Shown here in pieces: positions 32,446-41,008 of a DNA stretch of 46,083 bases. Numbering within the stretch: the first letter of the stretch is position 1; each line of letters opens with the position of its first letter. The notes beneath the pieces are model-generated. The model made no database searches and was not told the DNA's origin. It worked only from the letters and a program-made list of their open reading frames with translations. The stretch is from assembly GCA_016217735.1 (NCBI GenBank), contig JACRGQ010000035.1, positions 1 to 46,083 on the forward strand, in the 5' to 3' direction. The stretch is from Nitrospinota bacterium. Its GTDB lineage: Bacteria > Nitrospinota_A > UBA7883 > JACRGQ01. The translations under genes and the position numbers were made by a program.

Positions 32446-33858
32446 TCACAGTGTGCGGGAAGGAATGTTTTTCAGCTTGTCTTTTATCTCCGCCTTCAGC
32501 GCTTCGTACCCCTTGCGCCCCATCATCGCGTAGGCGTAGTTCTTGCCGAACTCCACCCCCGGCTGGTCGAACGGGTCAACGTTATACAAGCCCCCGGCGA
32601 ACGCGGTGGCGTGCTCGAACAGATATATGACCTGCCCCAGCGTATAGGGCGAAAGCTCCGGCAGGCGGATGACCATGTTCGGCCGGTGGTGAACGGTGAG
32701 CGCGTATTGCGTCCCCTCCAGCTCGGTTTTGATCAGTTCGTTAAGGCTGTGGCCGGCGAGGTAGGCAAGTTCCGGCTTGTCTTCCAGCACATGCGGGATT
32801 TCCGTGGTGGTCTTGAAGTTTTCCACTTGCAGGAAACAGAACGCCTTGTCGTTCGGCCCTTCCACGTAAAGCTGCACCTGCGAATGCTGGTCGGTGGCCC
32901 CCAGCGCCTTGATCGGCGTCTGGCCGGTGTGAACCTCCTTCTTCTGGAGATCGTACCGCTTGCCCAGGCTTTCGGCCCAAAGCTGGCGGAACCAGTCGGC
33001 GATGCCGTACATCTTGCTGCTGTAAGGCATCATCACCAGCATCGGCTTTTTGCGGGTGGTGTCGGAGAGGTACATAAGCGACGCAAAAAGATACGCCGGG
33101 TTATTCATCAATTCCGCGTCGTTGCACCGCCCGGCCATGCGCGCCGCGCCGGCCAGCAGTCCGTCGATGTCGATGCCCGCGCAGGCGAGCGGCAGCAAGC
33201 CCACCGCTGAAAAAACCGAGAAGCGGCCGCCGACATTCGCGGGCACCTCGAAGCTGTCCAGCTTGAACTCGTTGACAACCTCGCGCAGGATGCCCTTTGC
33301 CGGGTCGGTGGTGACCACCACCTTCTTTTTCCACTTTCCCTTCAGCTTCCGGTTCAGCATGTCGAACACGATCATGAACTGGCTCATCGTCTCGGCGGTG
33401 GTGCCGGATTTTGAGATGACGTTAAAAATGGTTTTTTTCGGGTCGAGGGTTTTGAGCAGTTCCTCAAACTGATCCGGATCGATGTTATCCGCCACGAAGA
33501 GACGCGGGTAGCCGTTGCGTTTGCGCTTGGTGAGCAAAGCGGAAAAGCTGTGGTTGACCGCCTGATTCGCGGCGATAGTGCCAAGCGCCGAGCCGCCGAT
33601 GCCCAGCACCACGAAGTTTTCGTACTTTTCCCGCACCTTGGCGGCGTATTTTTTAATCGGCTTGGTGTCCATTTCATGCTGGGTGAAAAAGCCGATGGTG
33701 CCGCCAGCCTTCAATTCCGCCAGCCGCTTGTGCGCGGCGGCGGCACGCCCTTTCAGGCCGTCCAATTCCCCCTGCAAGATGCCGTGGTCGGAGCCAACGG
33801 CCTGCATCATCATGTTGGAATAATCGAGAACGATGTCTTTCTTCCCGGCGTCACCCAT
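32446..33858 (-). CDS. pgi: Glucose-6-phosphate isomerase
   Basis: Interconverts glucose-6-phosphate and fructose-6-phosphate. The 470 residues carry GIGGSALGT, VISKSGTTAETMSQF (phosphate-binding SIS domain) and GGRFSVFSAVGLLPLA, plus QPGVEFGKNYAYAMM near the end. Size suits the shorter bacterial type. GGGAGG precedes the ATG and TACAAT about 30 bases further upstream could be the -10 box. First gene of the pgi, metH/F-fusion, priA run. The downstream partner in glycolysis, pfkA, lies at 42589. Confidence 0.94.
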   Translation of the reverse strand: MGDAGKKDIVLDYSNMMMQAVGSDHGILQGELDGLKGRAAAAHKRLAELKAGGTIGFFTQHEMDTKPIKKYAAKVREKYENFVVLGIGGSALGTIAANQAVNHSFSALLTKRKRNGYPRLFVADNIDPDQFEELLKTLDPKKTIFNVISKSGTTAETMSQFMIVFDMLNRKLKGKWKKKVVVTTDPAKGILREVVNEFKLDSFEVPANVGGRFSVFSAVGLLPLACAGIDIDGLLAGAARMAGRCNDAELMNNPAYLFASLMYLSDTTRKKPMLVMMPYSSKMYGIADWFRQLWAESLGKRYDLQKKEVHTGQTPIKALGATDQHSQVQLYVEGPNDKAFCFLQVENFKTTTEIPHVLEDKPELAYLAGHSLNELIKTELEGTQYALTVHHRPNMVIRLPELSPYTLGQVIYLFEHATAFAGGLYNVDPFDQPGVEFGKNYAYAMMGRKGYEALKAEIKDKLKNIPSRTL

Positions 33859-34024
33859 CTTCTAATCCTCCCGTTGATAAACCTGCGCCATTGTACCACC
33901 ACCACGCCGCGGTTACAGCCGGGGGTTTTGGGCGGCGGCCCCCGGCGATTTCCCGGCTTCCGGCGGCGCACGAAAATCGTTTATGATTACTGAATATGAA
34001 ACATGAAGGGAATCTGAAAAACCT

Positions 34025-35152
34025 ATGACACAACGGAACATCCGCTTTATCGACCTCCCGGCCCAGCAGCAGCGCATACGCGCCAACATTGAAAGCCGCA
34101 TCAAAAAAGTGCTGGATCACGGGCAATACATCATGGGACCGGAGGTGGCCGAACTCGAAAAGGGGCTGGCCGCATACACGGGAGCGAAATACGCCATCGC
34201 CTGCGCATCGGGAACCGACGCGCTGCTGATGGCGCTGATGGCCTACGATGTGAAACCGGGGGACGCCATTATCACCACCGCTTTCACTTTCATCGCCACC
34301 GCCGAGGTGGTGAGCCTGCTGGGGGCCACGCCGGTCTTCGTCGATATCGACCGGAAAACCTACAATATCGACCCCGCGCTCATCCCCGCCGCCATCGACA
34401 AGGCAAAAAAAGCGGGGTTGCGCCCCCGCGGCATCATTCCGGTGGATCTCTTCGGCCTCCCCGCCGATTTCGAGGCGCTAACCGCCATCGCACGGCAACA
34501 CCAGCTTTTCATCCTCGACGACGCCTGCCAGGGATTTGGAGGGATGTACACAGGGAAGCGGATCGGCGGGCTGGGAGACATCTGCGCAACGAGCTTCTTC
34601 CCGGCAAAGCCGCTCGGCTGCTACGGCGACGGCGGCGCGGTATTCACCAACGACGGCCGGCTGGCCGATATCATGGCCTCCATCCGCATCCACGGCAAAG
34701 GAACCGACCAATATGACAACATCCGCATCGGCATCAACGGGCGGCTGGATACCATCCAATGCGCCATTTTGCTGGAGAAGCTGGCGATTTTTGAGGAAGA
34801 AATCGTGAAGCGGCAGGATGTTGCCGCCGCGTATACCGAACGCCTCAAAGGGGCGGTGACCACTCCGCACATCCCGCAAGGAATGCGGAGCGCCTGGGCG
34901 CAGTACTCGATTCTGCACGACAGGCGCGACGCCATTATCGCCGCGCTGAAAGCCGAGGGGATACCGGCCATGGTCTACTATCCCAAGCCGCTCCACCTGC
35001 AAACCGCCTTCGCCGGCCTCGGCTACAAACAGGGCGAATTGCCGGTCTGCGAAGCGGTGTCAAAGAAGGTATTCAGCCTGCCGATGCATCCGTACCTGGC
35101 GACGGACGACATCGATTACATCGCCACGGCGGTGGTGAAAGCGGCCAAGTAA
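34025..35152 (+). CDS. DegT/DnrJ/EryC1 family sugar aminotransferase (WbpE-like)
   Basis: A PLP-dependent enzyme that aminates a nucleotide-linked keto sugar for surface glycans. The 375 residues begin IRFIDLPAQQQRI, contain CASGTDALLMAL, AFTFIATAEVV, the cofactor Asp in LDDACQGFGG, and the PLP Lys195 in SFFPAKPLGCYGDGGA. The F-F-P-A-K-P-L-G-C-Y-G-D motif is typical of the WbpE/WlbC group acting on UDP-3-keto-GlcNAc uronate. No other step of that pathway is adjacent. TATGAT (33982-33987) and a GAAGGGAA in the leader may serve expression. Confidence 0.9.
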   Translation: MTQRNIRFIDLPAQQQRIRANIESRIKKVLDHGQYIMGPEVAELEKGLAAYTGAKYAIACASGTDALLMALMAYDVKPGDAIITTAFTFIATAEVVSLLGATPVFVDIDRKTYNIDPALIPAAIDKAKKAGLRPRGIIPVDLFGLPADFEALTAIARQHQLFILDDACQGFGGMYTGKRIGGLGDICATSFFPAKPLGCYGDGGAVFTNDGRLADIMASIRIHGKGTDQYDNIRIGINGRLDTIQCAILLEKLAIFEEEIVKRQDVAAAYTERLKGAVTTPHIPQGMRSAWAQYSILHDRRDAIIAALKAEGIPAMVYYPKPLHLQTAFAGLGYKQGELPVCEAVSKKVFSLPMHPYLATDDIDYIATAVVKAAK

Positions 35153-35173
35153 ACGCCGATGGAAGCCTTCGGC

Positions 35174-35192
35174 AAAAAGCGGTTGTAAACCG
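35174..35192 (-). terminator. Weak terminator at the end of the pilus-aroB operon
   Basis: On the minus strand CGGTT-TAC-AACCG forms a short stem, followed by C and five T. It is about 3 bases after the aroB stop and between two convergent genes. Confidence 0.45.
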
Positions 35193-35194
35193 GT

Positions 35195-36271
35195 TCAGCG
35201 CATCGCGGCGGCGATTTCGGCGCGGGTGAGCCCGCCTTTCACAAAGGCGTTGCCGATCCGGTCATAAACCACGAACCGCCACGAACCGGAAATGATCTTC
35301 TTGTCGTGCTCCATCCCCAAAATCACCGCGTCGGCGGAAAGATATTTGGGAATGCGCGTCGGCAGCCCATAGGCGGCGATGAGCCGCGCCACCCGCTCGG
35401 CGGTCTTATACGGGATAAGCCCAAGGCTGTACGAAAGGCGGCTGGCCATCACCATGCCGATGGCGACCGCCTCGCCATGCTTGAGGCGTTTGTAGTCCAG
35501 CGCCGTTTCGATGCCGTGGGCGAAGGTGTGGCCGAAGTTGAGTATCGCGCGGATATCCGCCTCCCGCTCGTCCGCCGCCACCACCGCCGCCTTGCAGGCG
35601 CACGATTTGCGTATGACCGTTTCCAGCGCGCCGGTCTTGCGGGCCGCCACTTCTTTCACATTGTCTTCCAGCCAAGCGAAGAACCGCGCGTCGCGGATCA
35701 CGCCGTACTTTATCACCTCGGCCATGCCGCAGCGGTATTCCCGCTCCGGCAGCGTCTTAAGCGCGCCGAGGTCGCACACAACGAGGCGCGGCTGGTGAAA
35801 CGCGCCGACTATGTTCTTGCCGCCGGGATAATCGACGCCGGTCTTCCCCCCCACCGAGCTGTCGACCTGCGACAGGAGCGTTGTGGGAAACTGGACGAAG
35901 TCGATGCCGCGCATATAGGTGGCGGCGGCGAACCCGGCCATATCCCCCACCACCCCGCCGCCGAGGGCGAGGATGGCGTCGGCGCGGCCGCAATGGGCCG
36001 CTATAAGCCCGTCGTAGACGCGGGCAAGGTGTTTTATGGTCTTATACCGCTCCCCGTCGGGCAACGTGATGACAAGCGGTTTAAAGCCGGCCTTTTGCAA
36101 AAGCCGGACGGTTTTAGGCGCATAGAGCTTAGCCACCGTGGGGTTGGTGACGACGGCGATCTTTTTCCCGCGCAACAGACGCGGAAGCGCGGCGATACCC
36201 TCTTCGGAGACACCGTCTCCGATAAGAATGGAATACGACCTCTCGCCAAGGTCAACGCGCAAGGAAGCCAA
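35195..36271 (-). CDS. aroB: 3-dehydroquinate synthase
   Basis: Second step of the shikimate pathway. The 358-residue NAD-dependent cyclase shows PDGERYKTIKH, GGGVVGDMAGFAAATYMRG, PTTLLSQVDSSVGGKTGVD, LNFGHTFAHGIE (zinc His) and LKHGEAVAIGM. TTG at 36271 gives the expected short N-terminus before LRVDLGERSY; no ATG fits. It is the last gene of the pilus operon, as in many Proteobacteria where pilQ is followed by aroK-aroB, but aroK is missing here and a lipoprotein gene is in its place. Confidence 0.93.
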   Translation of the reverse strand: MASLRVDLGERSYSILIGDGVSEEGIAALPRLLRGKKIAVVTNPTVAKLYAPKTVRLLQKAGFKPLVITLPDGERYKTIKHLARVYDGLIAAHCGRADAILALGGGVVGDMAGFAAATYMRGIDFVQFPTTLLSQVDSSVGGKTGVDYPGGKNIVGAFHQPRLVVCDLGALKTLPEREYRCGMAEVIKYGVIRDARFFAWLEDNVKEVAARKTGALETVIRKSCACKAAVVAADEREADIRAILNFGHTFAHGIETALDYKRLKHGEAVAIGMVMASRLSYSLGLIPYKTAERVARLIAAYGLPTRIPKYLSADAVILGMEHDKKIISGSWRFVVYDRIGNAFVKGGLTRAEIAAAMR

Positions 36272-36285
36272 AATGCGGATAGCCC

Positions 36286-36705
36286 TTACGGAAGTATCTG
36301 CACCGGTATCGTTAAGCTCTTATCCCCAACGTTGGCGGTAATCTGAACATTCGTCCCGCCGGCACCGGTCACCGTAAGAAACATTCCGGCCCTGCCGTTG
36401 GCATCTATTGCTATCGGGTCAATCGCAGCCCCTGTTCCGCTAAAAAACACGTAAACCGTTGTCACAGTGCCATCGATCGGCGTGCCAGCGGCGTTGGTCA
36501 CCCATACATTTGCATGGGTGGTGCCGTCTTTTATGACGACAGCCGGGTGAACATCCAATGTGAAATAGTACCCGCCCGGCGATGTCGGGCCGGTGGGACC
36601 CACCTTATAGGTATTGCTATCGGCCTTAGTGCCGCAACCGCCGGCTATCAAGAAAGCCGCGCCGACCACCGCCACAAGCGCCGTTTTAAATCCGTTGTTC
36701 AGCAT
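36286..36705 (-). CDS. Predicted lipoprotein with Ig-like (Big-1 type) domain
   Basis: A 139-residue protein with a type II signal sequence and lipobox (L-I-A-G-G-C, Cys near residue 24). The mature part is a single beta-sandwich resembling bacterial Ig-like Big-1 domains: DGTTHANVWVTNAAGTPI, ANGRAGMFLTVTG, ITANVGDKSLTIPVQI. It sits between pilQ and aroB with short gaps, so it is co-expressed with the pilus. A role as secretin-assisting lipoprotein (a pilotin-like function) is possible but speculative, since pilotins are usually TPR or helical. Confidence 0.75.
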   Translation of the reverse strand: MLNNGFKTALVAVVGAAFLIAGGCGTKADSNTYKVGPTGPTSPGGYYFTLDVHPAVVIKDGTTHANVWVTNAAGTPIDGTVTTVYVFFSGTGAAIDPIAIDANGRAGMFLTVTGAGGTNVQITANVGDKSLTIPVQILP

Positions 36706-36718
36706 CCCCCATACCTCC

Positions 36719-38821
36719 TTACAGAATCTTCGGGGTTATGAATATCAGCAGTTCTTCGCCGGTGTTGGAGTTGGCCTTCCCCTTGAAAAACCAGCCCAGC
36801 ACCGGGATTTTAGAGAAGAACGGAACTCCCGATTCGGATTCGTTCTTCGTCTCCTTGAAGAGACCGCCGATGACCGTGGTATCGCCGTCCTTGATCAGCA
36901 CCTCCGTCTTGGCGTGCTTGGTGAGGATCGGCGGCGGCGAGTTCGGCAACTGGTTGGCGAAGTCGGCTTCGTCCTTGTTCGCCTCGATCTCCAGCCGGAT
37001 GAAGTTGTCCGGCGTAACGTGCGGGATCACCTTCAGCTTGAGGGTGGCCTTCTTGAATTCCGTCTTGGTGCCGTCGGCCGAAGTGGTCTGGTACGGGATT
37101 TCGCGGCCGCTTTCGATGAGCGCCTCGATGTTGTTCATCGTGGCGATCTTCGGCATGGAGAGGATGCGCCCTTTCCCCTCGTTCTGCAGGGCCATCAATT
37201 GCATGTCAAGCAGCGCGGTGCTGTCCACGCTGCCGAGCTTGAGGCCCAGCGTGCCGGTGACGCCGCTGGTGCCGGTATTCACGATGCTCCCCGCCGCGGT
37301 GCTCGCCGCGCCGCCCTGCACGCCGCTGAGGCCGATGGTGGCGGGGAAAGCGCTGCCGGTGTTGGCATTATAGTTGCCGCCCCACTTGATGCCCAGTTCG
37401 CGGGTAAAGGAGTGGTTCACTTCCACGATGCGGGCCTCGATGAGCACCTGCAACGTCCGCTTGTCCAGCGTTTCGATAAGTTTTTCCATTTCCGCCAGGC
37501 GGTCGCGGGTATCCTGGATGATAAGCGTGTTGGTCCGCTCGTTCACGTCGATGCTGCCGCGCGGGCTGGCGATCGACTTGAGGTTGTCCTTGAGTTTCAG
37601 GGCGGTCTCATAATTTATCTGGAACACCTTCAGGTAGAGAACTTCCGACTTATCGCTGACCTGCTGGTCGGCGGCGACCGTTTCTTTTTCCTTGTTCAGC
37701 TCGTCCGCCGTGGAAACGCGGATAATATTTCCGGTTTTCACCATCGCGAGCTTGTTGTTCTTCAGGATGGTTTCAAGCGCGAGGTCCCACGGCACGTCGA
37801 TCAGCTTCATGGTGACCTTGCCCTTGACGGTGTCGGACGTGATCACATTCATGCCGCTGACATCGGCGATGATCCGCAGGATGTTATGGATGTCGGCGTC
37901 CTGGAAGTCGAGCGAGATTTTCTGCCCCATGTAGTCGGAGGGGAGTTTTTCCTTCTTGGCGCTCACATCAACCGGCTTTTTGGCTTCGCCCTTCATTTCC
38001 GAAGCGGTGGCAAGCACCGCGTCCGGGCCGATGTCAAAGTAGACTTTGCCGTCCTTTTCAAACACGTTGGACGAGGTGAATTGGTTAAGATTGGCGATCA
38101 CCTTGACCGATGCGGGCTTGGTGGTGAACTGGAAGAGCGCCACGTTTTTCACCAGGCTCTCCGCCGTATCCACGGTGAGCAGTCTTTCGTTCGACTTGCG
38201 CACCTTGGCGTTGCTGATATCCAGGGTTATGCGGTTCATATCGCGGCGGCGGGTCATTGCAAACTGCGGCTTGGCTCCCTTATAGGATATGACCAAGCGG
38301 GCCATCCCCTGCACATCCCTCAGGTCGACGTCGGTAATCTCGGTCTGCCCCGGCTCCAATGCCATGTCGGATTCGGCGACCACCTGGGCCGCCTCCGCGG
38401 TGTAGGGGTTGACGTCCACCACGATTTTCTTGTCGTTAATCCGGCTTACCTTGTACAGAACCGCTTCTTTGAGGAAAATTTCAATGCGCGAGTTGCCGGG
38501 TTTCGGAAAGTAGTGCGGCTGTATCTGCCACACAACGCCCTTTGCCACCTCGATAGGCGCGGTAAAAGCTGAAGAGTCGGCATCCGGAATGTCGATCACA
38601 AGCCGTTTCGGATTCTCGAGCTTGTAGACGGTATATTGCAGCTTTCCGCTCCCTTCGATCGAAAGCTCCAGGCCGCCCTCACGCGCGACGGGCACGATAT
38701 TGGTGACAAAGATTCCCCCCTCGGGCACGGCCCCGGCGGGCCCCGAGTGATCTCCCGAAGCGCAGGCGTAGACCGCCAACGTCAGGGCAAAAGCCGCAAA
38801 AGTTCTCCAGCCTGTTCTCAT
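36719..38821 (-). CDS. pilQ: Type IV pilus secretin PilQ
   Basis: Outer-membrane channel through which the pilus passes. The 700 residues contain a signal sequence, an AMIN domain (about 55-200) and possibly a second AMIN-like stretch, the N0/STN domain (about 298-375, ISLDFQDADIHNIL), an N1 domain (from about 394) and the secretin domain (about 445-700) ending GVPFFSKIPVLGWFFKG. A Cys near residue 20 (V-Y-A-C) could be a marginal lipobox. It is last of the core pilMNOPQ set, eight bases after pilP. Confidence 0.95.
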   Translation of the reverse strand: MRTGWRTFAAFALTLAVYACASGDHSGPAGAVPEGGIFVTNIVPVAREGGLELSIEGSGKLQYTVYKLENPKRLVIDIPDADSSAFTAPIEVAKGVVWQIQPHYFPKPGNSRIEIFLKEAVLYKVSRINDKKIVVDVNPYTAEAAQVVAESDMALEPGQTEITDVDLRDVQGMARLVISYKGAKPQFAMTRRRDMNRITLDISNAKVRKSNERLLTVDTAESLVKNVALFQFTTKPASVKVIANLNQFTSSNVFEKDGKVYFDIGPDAVLATASEMKGEAKKPVDVSAKKEKLPSDYMGQKISLDFQDADIHNILRIIADVSGMNVITSDTVKGKVTMKLIDVPWDLALETILKNNKLAMVKTGNIIRVSTADELNKEKETVAADQQVSDKSEVLYLKVFQINYETALKLKDNLKSIASPRGSIDVNERTNTLIIQDTRDRLAEMEKLIETLDKRTLQVLIEARIVEVNHSFTRELGIKWGGNYNANTGSAFPATIGLSGVQGGAASTAAGSIVNTGTSGVTGTLGLKLGSVDSTALLDMQLMALQNEGKGRILSMPKIATMNNIEALIESGREIPYQTTSADGTKTEFKKATLKLKVIPHVTPDNFIRLEIEANKDEADFANQLPNSPPPILTKHAKTEVLIKDGDTTVIGGLFKETKNESESGVPFFSKIPVLGWFFKGKANSNTGEELLIFITPKIL

Positions 38822-38828
38822 AAGCCCC

Positions 38829-39722
38829 CTACTCTTCCTCTTTGAGTTTCAATTCTATCTCTCTTACACTAAAATCTCCGCGGGGAGTGGGGAATTTTTC
38901 GGCAATCACGATCCGCTCGGCGGTAATCTTGGTGATCTTGCCGCAGCGCCGCCCGATATATATCCCCGCTTTCAGCGTATAACCACTGCCATTGGGCGCC
39001 TCCACCAACGCGTAGTAGACGTTGTTCGTATTTACCATGCCGACCAGCTTGAACGAGAAAAGATCGAACCCTTCCAGGTATTGCCGCGGACGCCCCGGAT
39101 CGCACATGCGGGAAGGATCCGTTTGGGCCGCCCCCTCTCCGCCGGCCGTGTCAACGATGAGCGATTCAAAAGGGTCGCGTTTGCCCGCGGAGATGTAGCT
39201 CACTTTACGGGCGGCCATTTCGGCGTCTTCGGCCGCTTTCAGTTCGGCCGCCAGCTTGTCCTCGGCCTCCTTGCGCGCCTGCCGCAGTTTCGGCAACTGT
39301 GTGCGGTCGCTGGCGGACAACTTCACGAGACGCCACTTGCCGTCATCGTCCTTCACCCAGGTTTCGCCGGTGACTTGGGTGGTTTCCAGTTTCTTGCCCA
39401 CCATCTGTTTGCGCGAATAGTTCACCTCGGCCAGCGCATCCTTGATTTTAATGCCGGTGATTTCGGCCATATAGCCGACACGCTTGATGCCAAACTCTTC
39501 CACCGCCGCATTATAATCCATTCCGGCGTCATTAAATTTGCGGGAGATGAGATTTCCGACGTCGGCCTTGTTCCCCGCGGCAAGATCGGCGGAAAACTGC
39601 TTAAACGCCTCACGCAACGCCTGTTCGTCCTTGCCGGAACCCGCCATGACAAAGAACAGCAGCGCCCCCACCAGCACGGCGGCCACCGCCGCGCCGATCA
39701 TGATCTTCTTTTTCGTATCCAC
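38829..39722 (-). CDS. pilP: PilP with N-terminal anchor and NTF2-like domain
   Basis: Links the inner-membrane PilNO complex to the PilQ secretin. The PilP domain is at the C-terminus (about residues 178-297: AGKRDPFESL, YLEGFDLFSFKLVGMV, KAGIYIGRRCGKITKI), with two Cys (about 208 and 264) able to form a disulfide. Unlike the usual lipoprotein of about 180 residues, this one is 297 long. It has a transmembrane helix (7-27), then a domain resembling NTF2/SnoaL-like folds (about 33-137: ALREAFKQFSADLAAGN ... TWVKDDDGKWRLVKL), and a charged helix (142-172). The extra domain is not standard. Confidence 0.88.
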   Translation of the reverse strand: MDTKKKIMIGAAVAAVLVGALLFFVMAGSGKDEQALREAFKQFSADLAAGNKADVGNLISRKFNDAGMDYNAAVEEFGIKRVGYMAEITGIKIKDALAEVNYSRKQMVGKKLETTQVTGETWVKDDDGKWRLVKLSASDRTQLPKLRQARKEAEDKLAAELKAAEDAEMAARKVSYISAGKRDPFESLIVDTAGGEGAAQTDPSRMCDPGRPRQYLEGFDLFSFKLVGMVNTNNVYYALVEAPNGSGYTLKAGIYIGRRCGKITKITAERIVIAEKFPTPRGDFSVREIELKLKEEE

Positions 39723-39725
39723 GGC

Positions 39726-40409
39726 TTAATGCCCCCCCGCCGCGGGCGGTGAAGCCTTTACCGCCGCCGCGGCTGGCGCCGGCGTGTCGATTTTTGTTTC
39801 AAGGAAACGGAAAGTCACCGCCTTGCACTTGGCTTCCACCGGCGTCCCCTTAAGCCGCGTCCCCTTCATTTTGTTGCCGGACTTGCCAATTTCGATGTTG
39901 GTGATGGTTACGATACGGGGCATGCGGGCCACCTTGTCAAAAAACTCCACCACGTTGTGGAAACTGCCGAACACCACCAGATCAACCGGCACCTCGGCAT
40001 AAAAGTCTTTTTCCGCTTCGGGCAACGGCCTGAAAAGCTGAAACTGAAGGCCGCTTTGCGTGCCAAGGCTGGATATCTGATCCAGAAGATCCGGTATTTC
40101 CTTTTTTTCGGGGAGTTGGCGGCGGATCATCGCCAACTGCCCGTCCAACTCGGCGATTTTCTTTTCAAATTCCGGCAGCCGGCGCTCCAGCGCCTCTTTC
40201 ACCTGGACATCTTTTTGCGCTTTCAGCAGTTCCTCGCGGATGACGTCGGTTTCGGCCATGGTGCCGCTGATCAACAAGAAATAGGCCGCGACGATTAACA
40301 CCAACGGTATGCTGGCCACAATGCCCCAACGGACATTTAACGGCATCCCCGTAAGGCGGCCATAAGGTATCTTTGAGAAAACCTTTTCCTGTAAAACTTC
40401 CAATTCCAT
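39726..40409 (-). CDS. pilO: Type IV pilus inner-membrane protein PilO
   Basis: A bitopic protein that pairs with PilN in the pilus alignment complex. The 227 residues show a short cytoplasmic N-terminus, one transmembrane helix (about 30-50), a periplasmic coiled coil (about 55-105, rich in Glu, Lys and Leu) and a ferredoxin-like C-terminal domain (LQFQLFRPL, VDLVVFGSFHNVVEFFDKVARM, ITNIEIG). The Pro/Ala-rich tail is disordered. It lies between pilN and pilP with gaps of five and three bases. Confidence 0.92.
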   Translation of the reverse strand: MELEVLQEKVFSKIPYGRLTGMPLNVRWGIVASIPLVLIVAAYFLLISGTMAETDVIREELLKAQKDVQVKEALERRLPEFEKKIAELDGQLAMIRRQLPEKKEIPDLLDQISSLGTQSGLQFQLFRPLPEAEKDFYAEVPVDLVVFGSFHNVVEFFDKVARMPRIVTITNIEIGKSGNKMKGTRLKGTPVEAKCKAVTFRFLETKIDTPAPAAAAVKASPPAAGGH

Positions 40410-40414
40410 ACTGT

Positions 40415-41008
40415 CTATTTCTTTTCCGCGGGCGCTTTGGGCGAAGCGGGTTTCTCTTCAAGCTTTTTCACGGCTTCCCAACCGCAGTTTAGCGTAAAAT
40501 TCTTGATATCTTCGCCCTTCATCACTTCGTTCGTGATCTGGCCCAACTCCATATCGGAAAAGTTCGGCGATGCTTCCATCGCGCGCATCAGGTCGGCGAT
40601 GGCGGAGTTCGAGAAGCTGTAGCCCGACACGCTGATGGTAACGTCGCGCTGGGTGATCTTCGACAGCCAGACGTCGGATGGCAGTATCATGTTAAGATCG
40701 TCCAGGAAAAGGCGCGGCCCGACTTTGCGGGTCTCCAGCTTTTTGATCGCATCGAGAATCTGTTCGCGGCGCAGTTTTTTCTTTTCAAACTCTTCGATCC
40801 GCGTCGCGACCTGCTCCAGCCGTTGCAACTTCGCCTTTTCACCCTCAAGCTGGTTTTGCACTTCCTCCTTGGTGGCGCTGGCGTGACTCGCCCACCAGCC
40901 AACAATGATGATAGATAAAATAACCCCGCCGACAACCGACATGGCCTGCCGCTGAACGATCAGGTGATCTTTCGGTATTCTTACGGTTATAAGGTTTATC
41001 TTAATCAT
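40415..41008 (-). CDS. pilN: Type IV pilus inner-membrane protein PilN
   Basis: Partner of PilO and PilM. The N-terminal IKINLI is the motif that binds the groove of cytoplasmic PilM. One transmembrane helix follows (about 25-43), then a coiled coil (QNQLEGEKAKLQRLEQ and on) and a ferredoxin-like fold (LDDLNMILPSDVWLSKI, ISVSGYSFSNSAIADLM). Length 197 is normal. The ATG overlaps the pilM stop as ATGA, giving tight coupling that suits the binding partnership. Confidence 0.93.
   Translation of the reverse strand: MIKINLITVRIPKDHLIVQRQAMSVVGGVILSIIIVGWWASHASATKEEVQNQLEGEKAKLQRLEQVATRIEEFEKKKLRREQILDAIKKLETRKVGPRLFLDDLNMILPSDVWLSKITQRDVTISVSGYSFSNSAIADLMRAMEASPNFSDMELGQITNEVMKGEDIKNFTLNCGWEAVKKLEEKPASPKAPAEKK

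Noticed and set aside
30582-32630. 682-codon open frame opposite the methyltransferase-MTHFR fusion
   Set aside because: Antisense shadow. The minus-strand protein has all expected motifs, whereas this frame has none.
36614-38572. 652-codon open frame opposite pilQ
   Set aside because: Antisense shadow of the secretin gene. No signal sequence or domain is seen.
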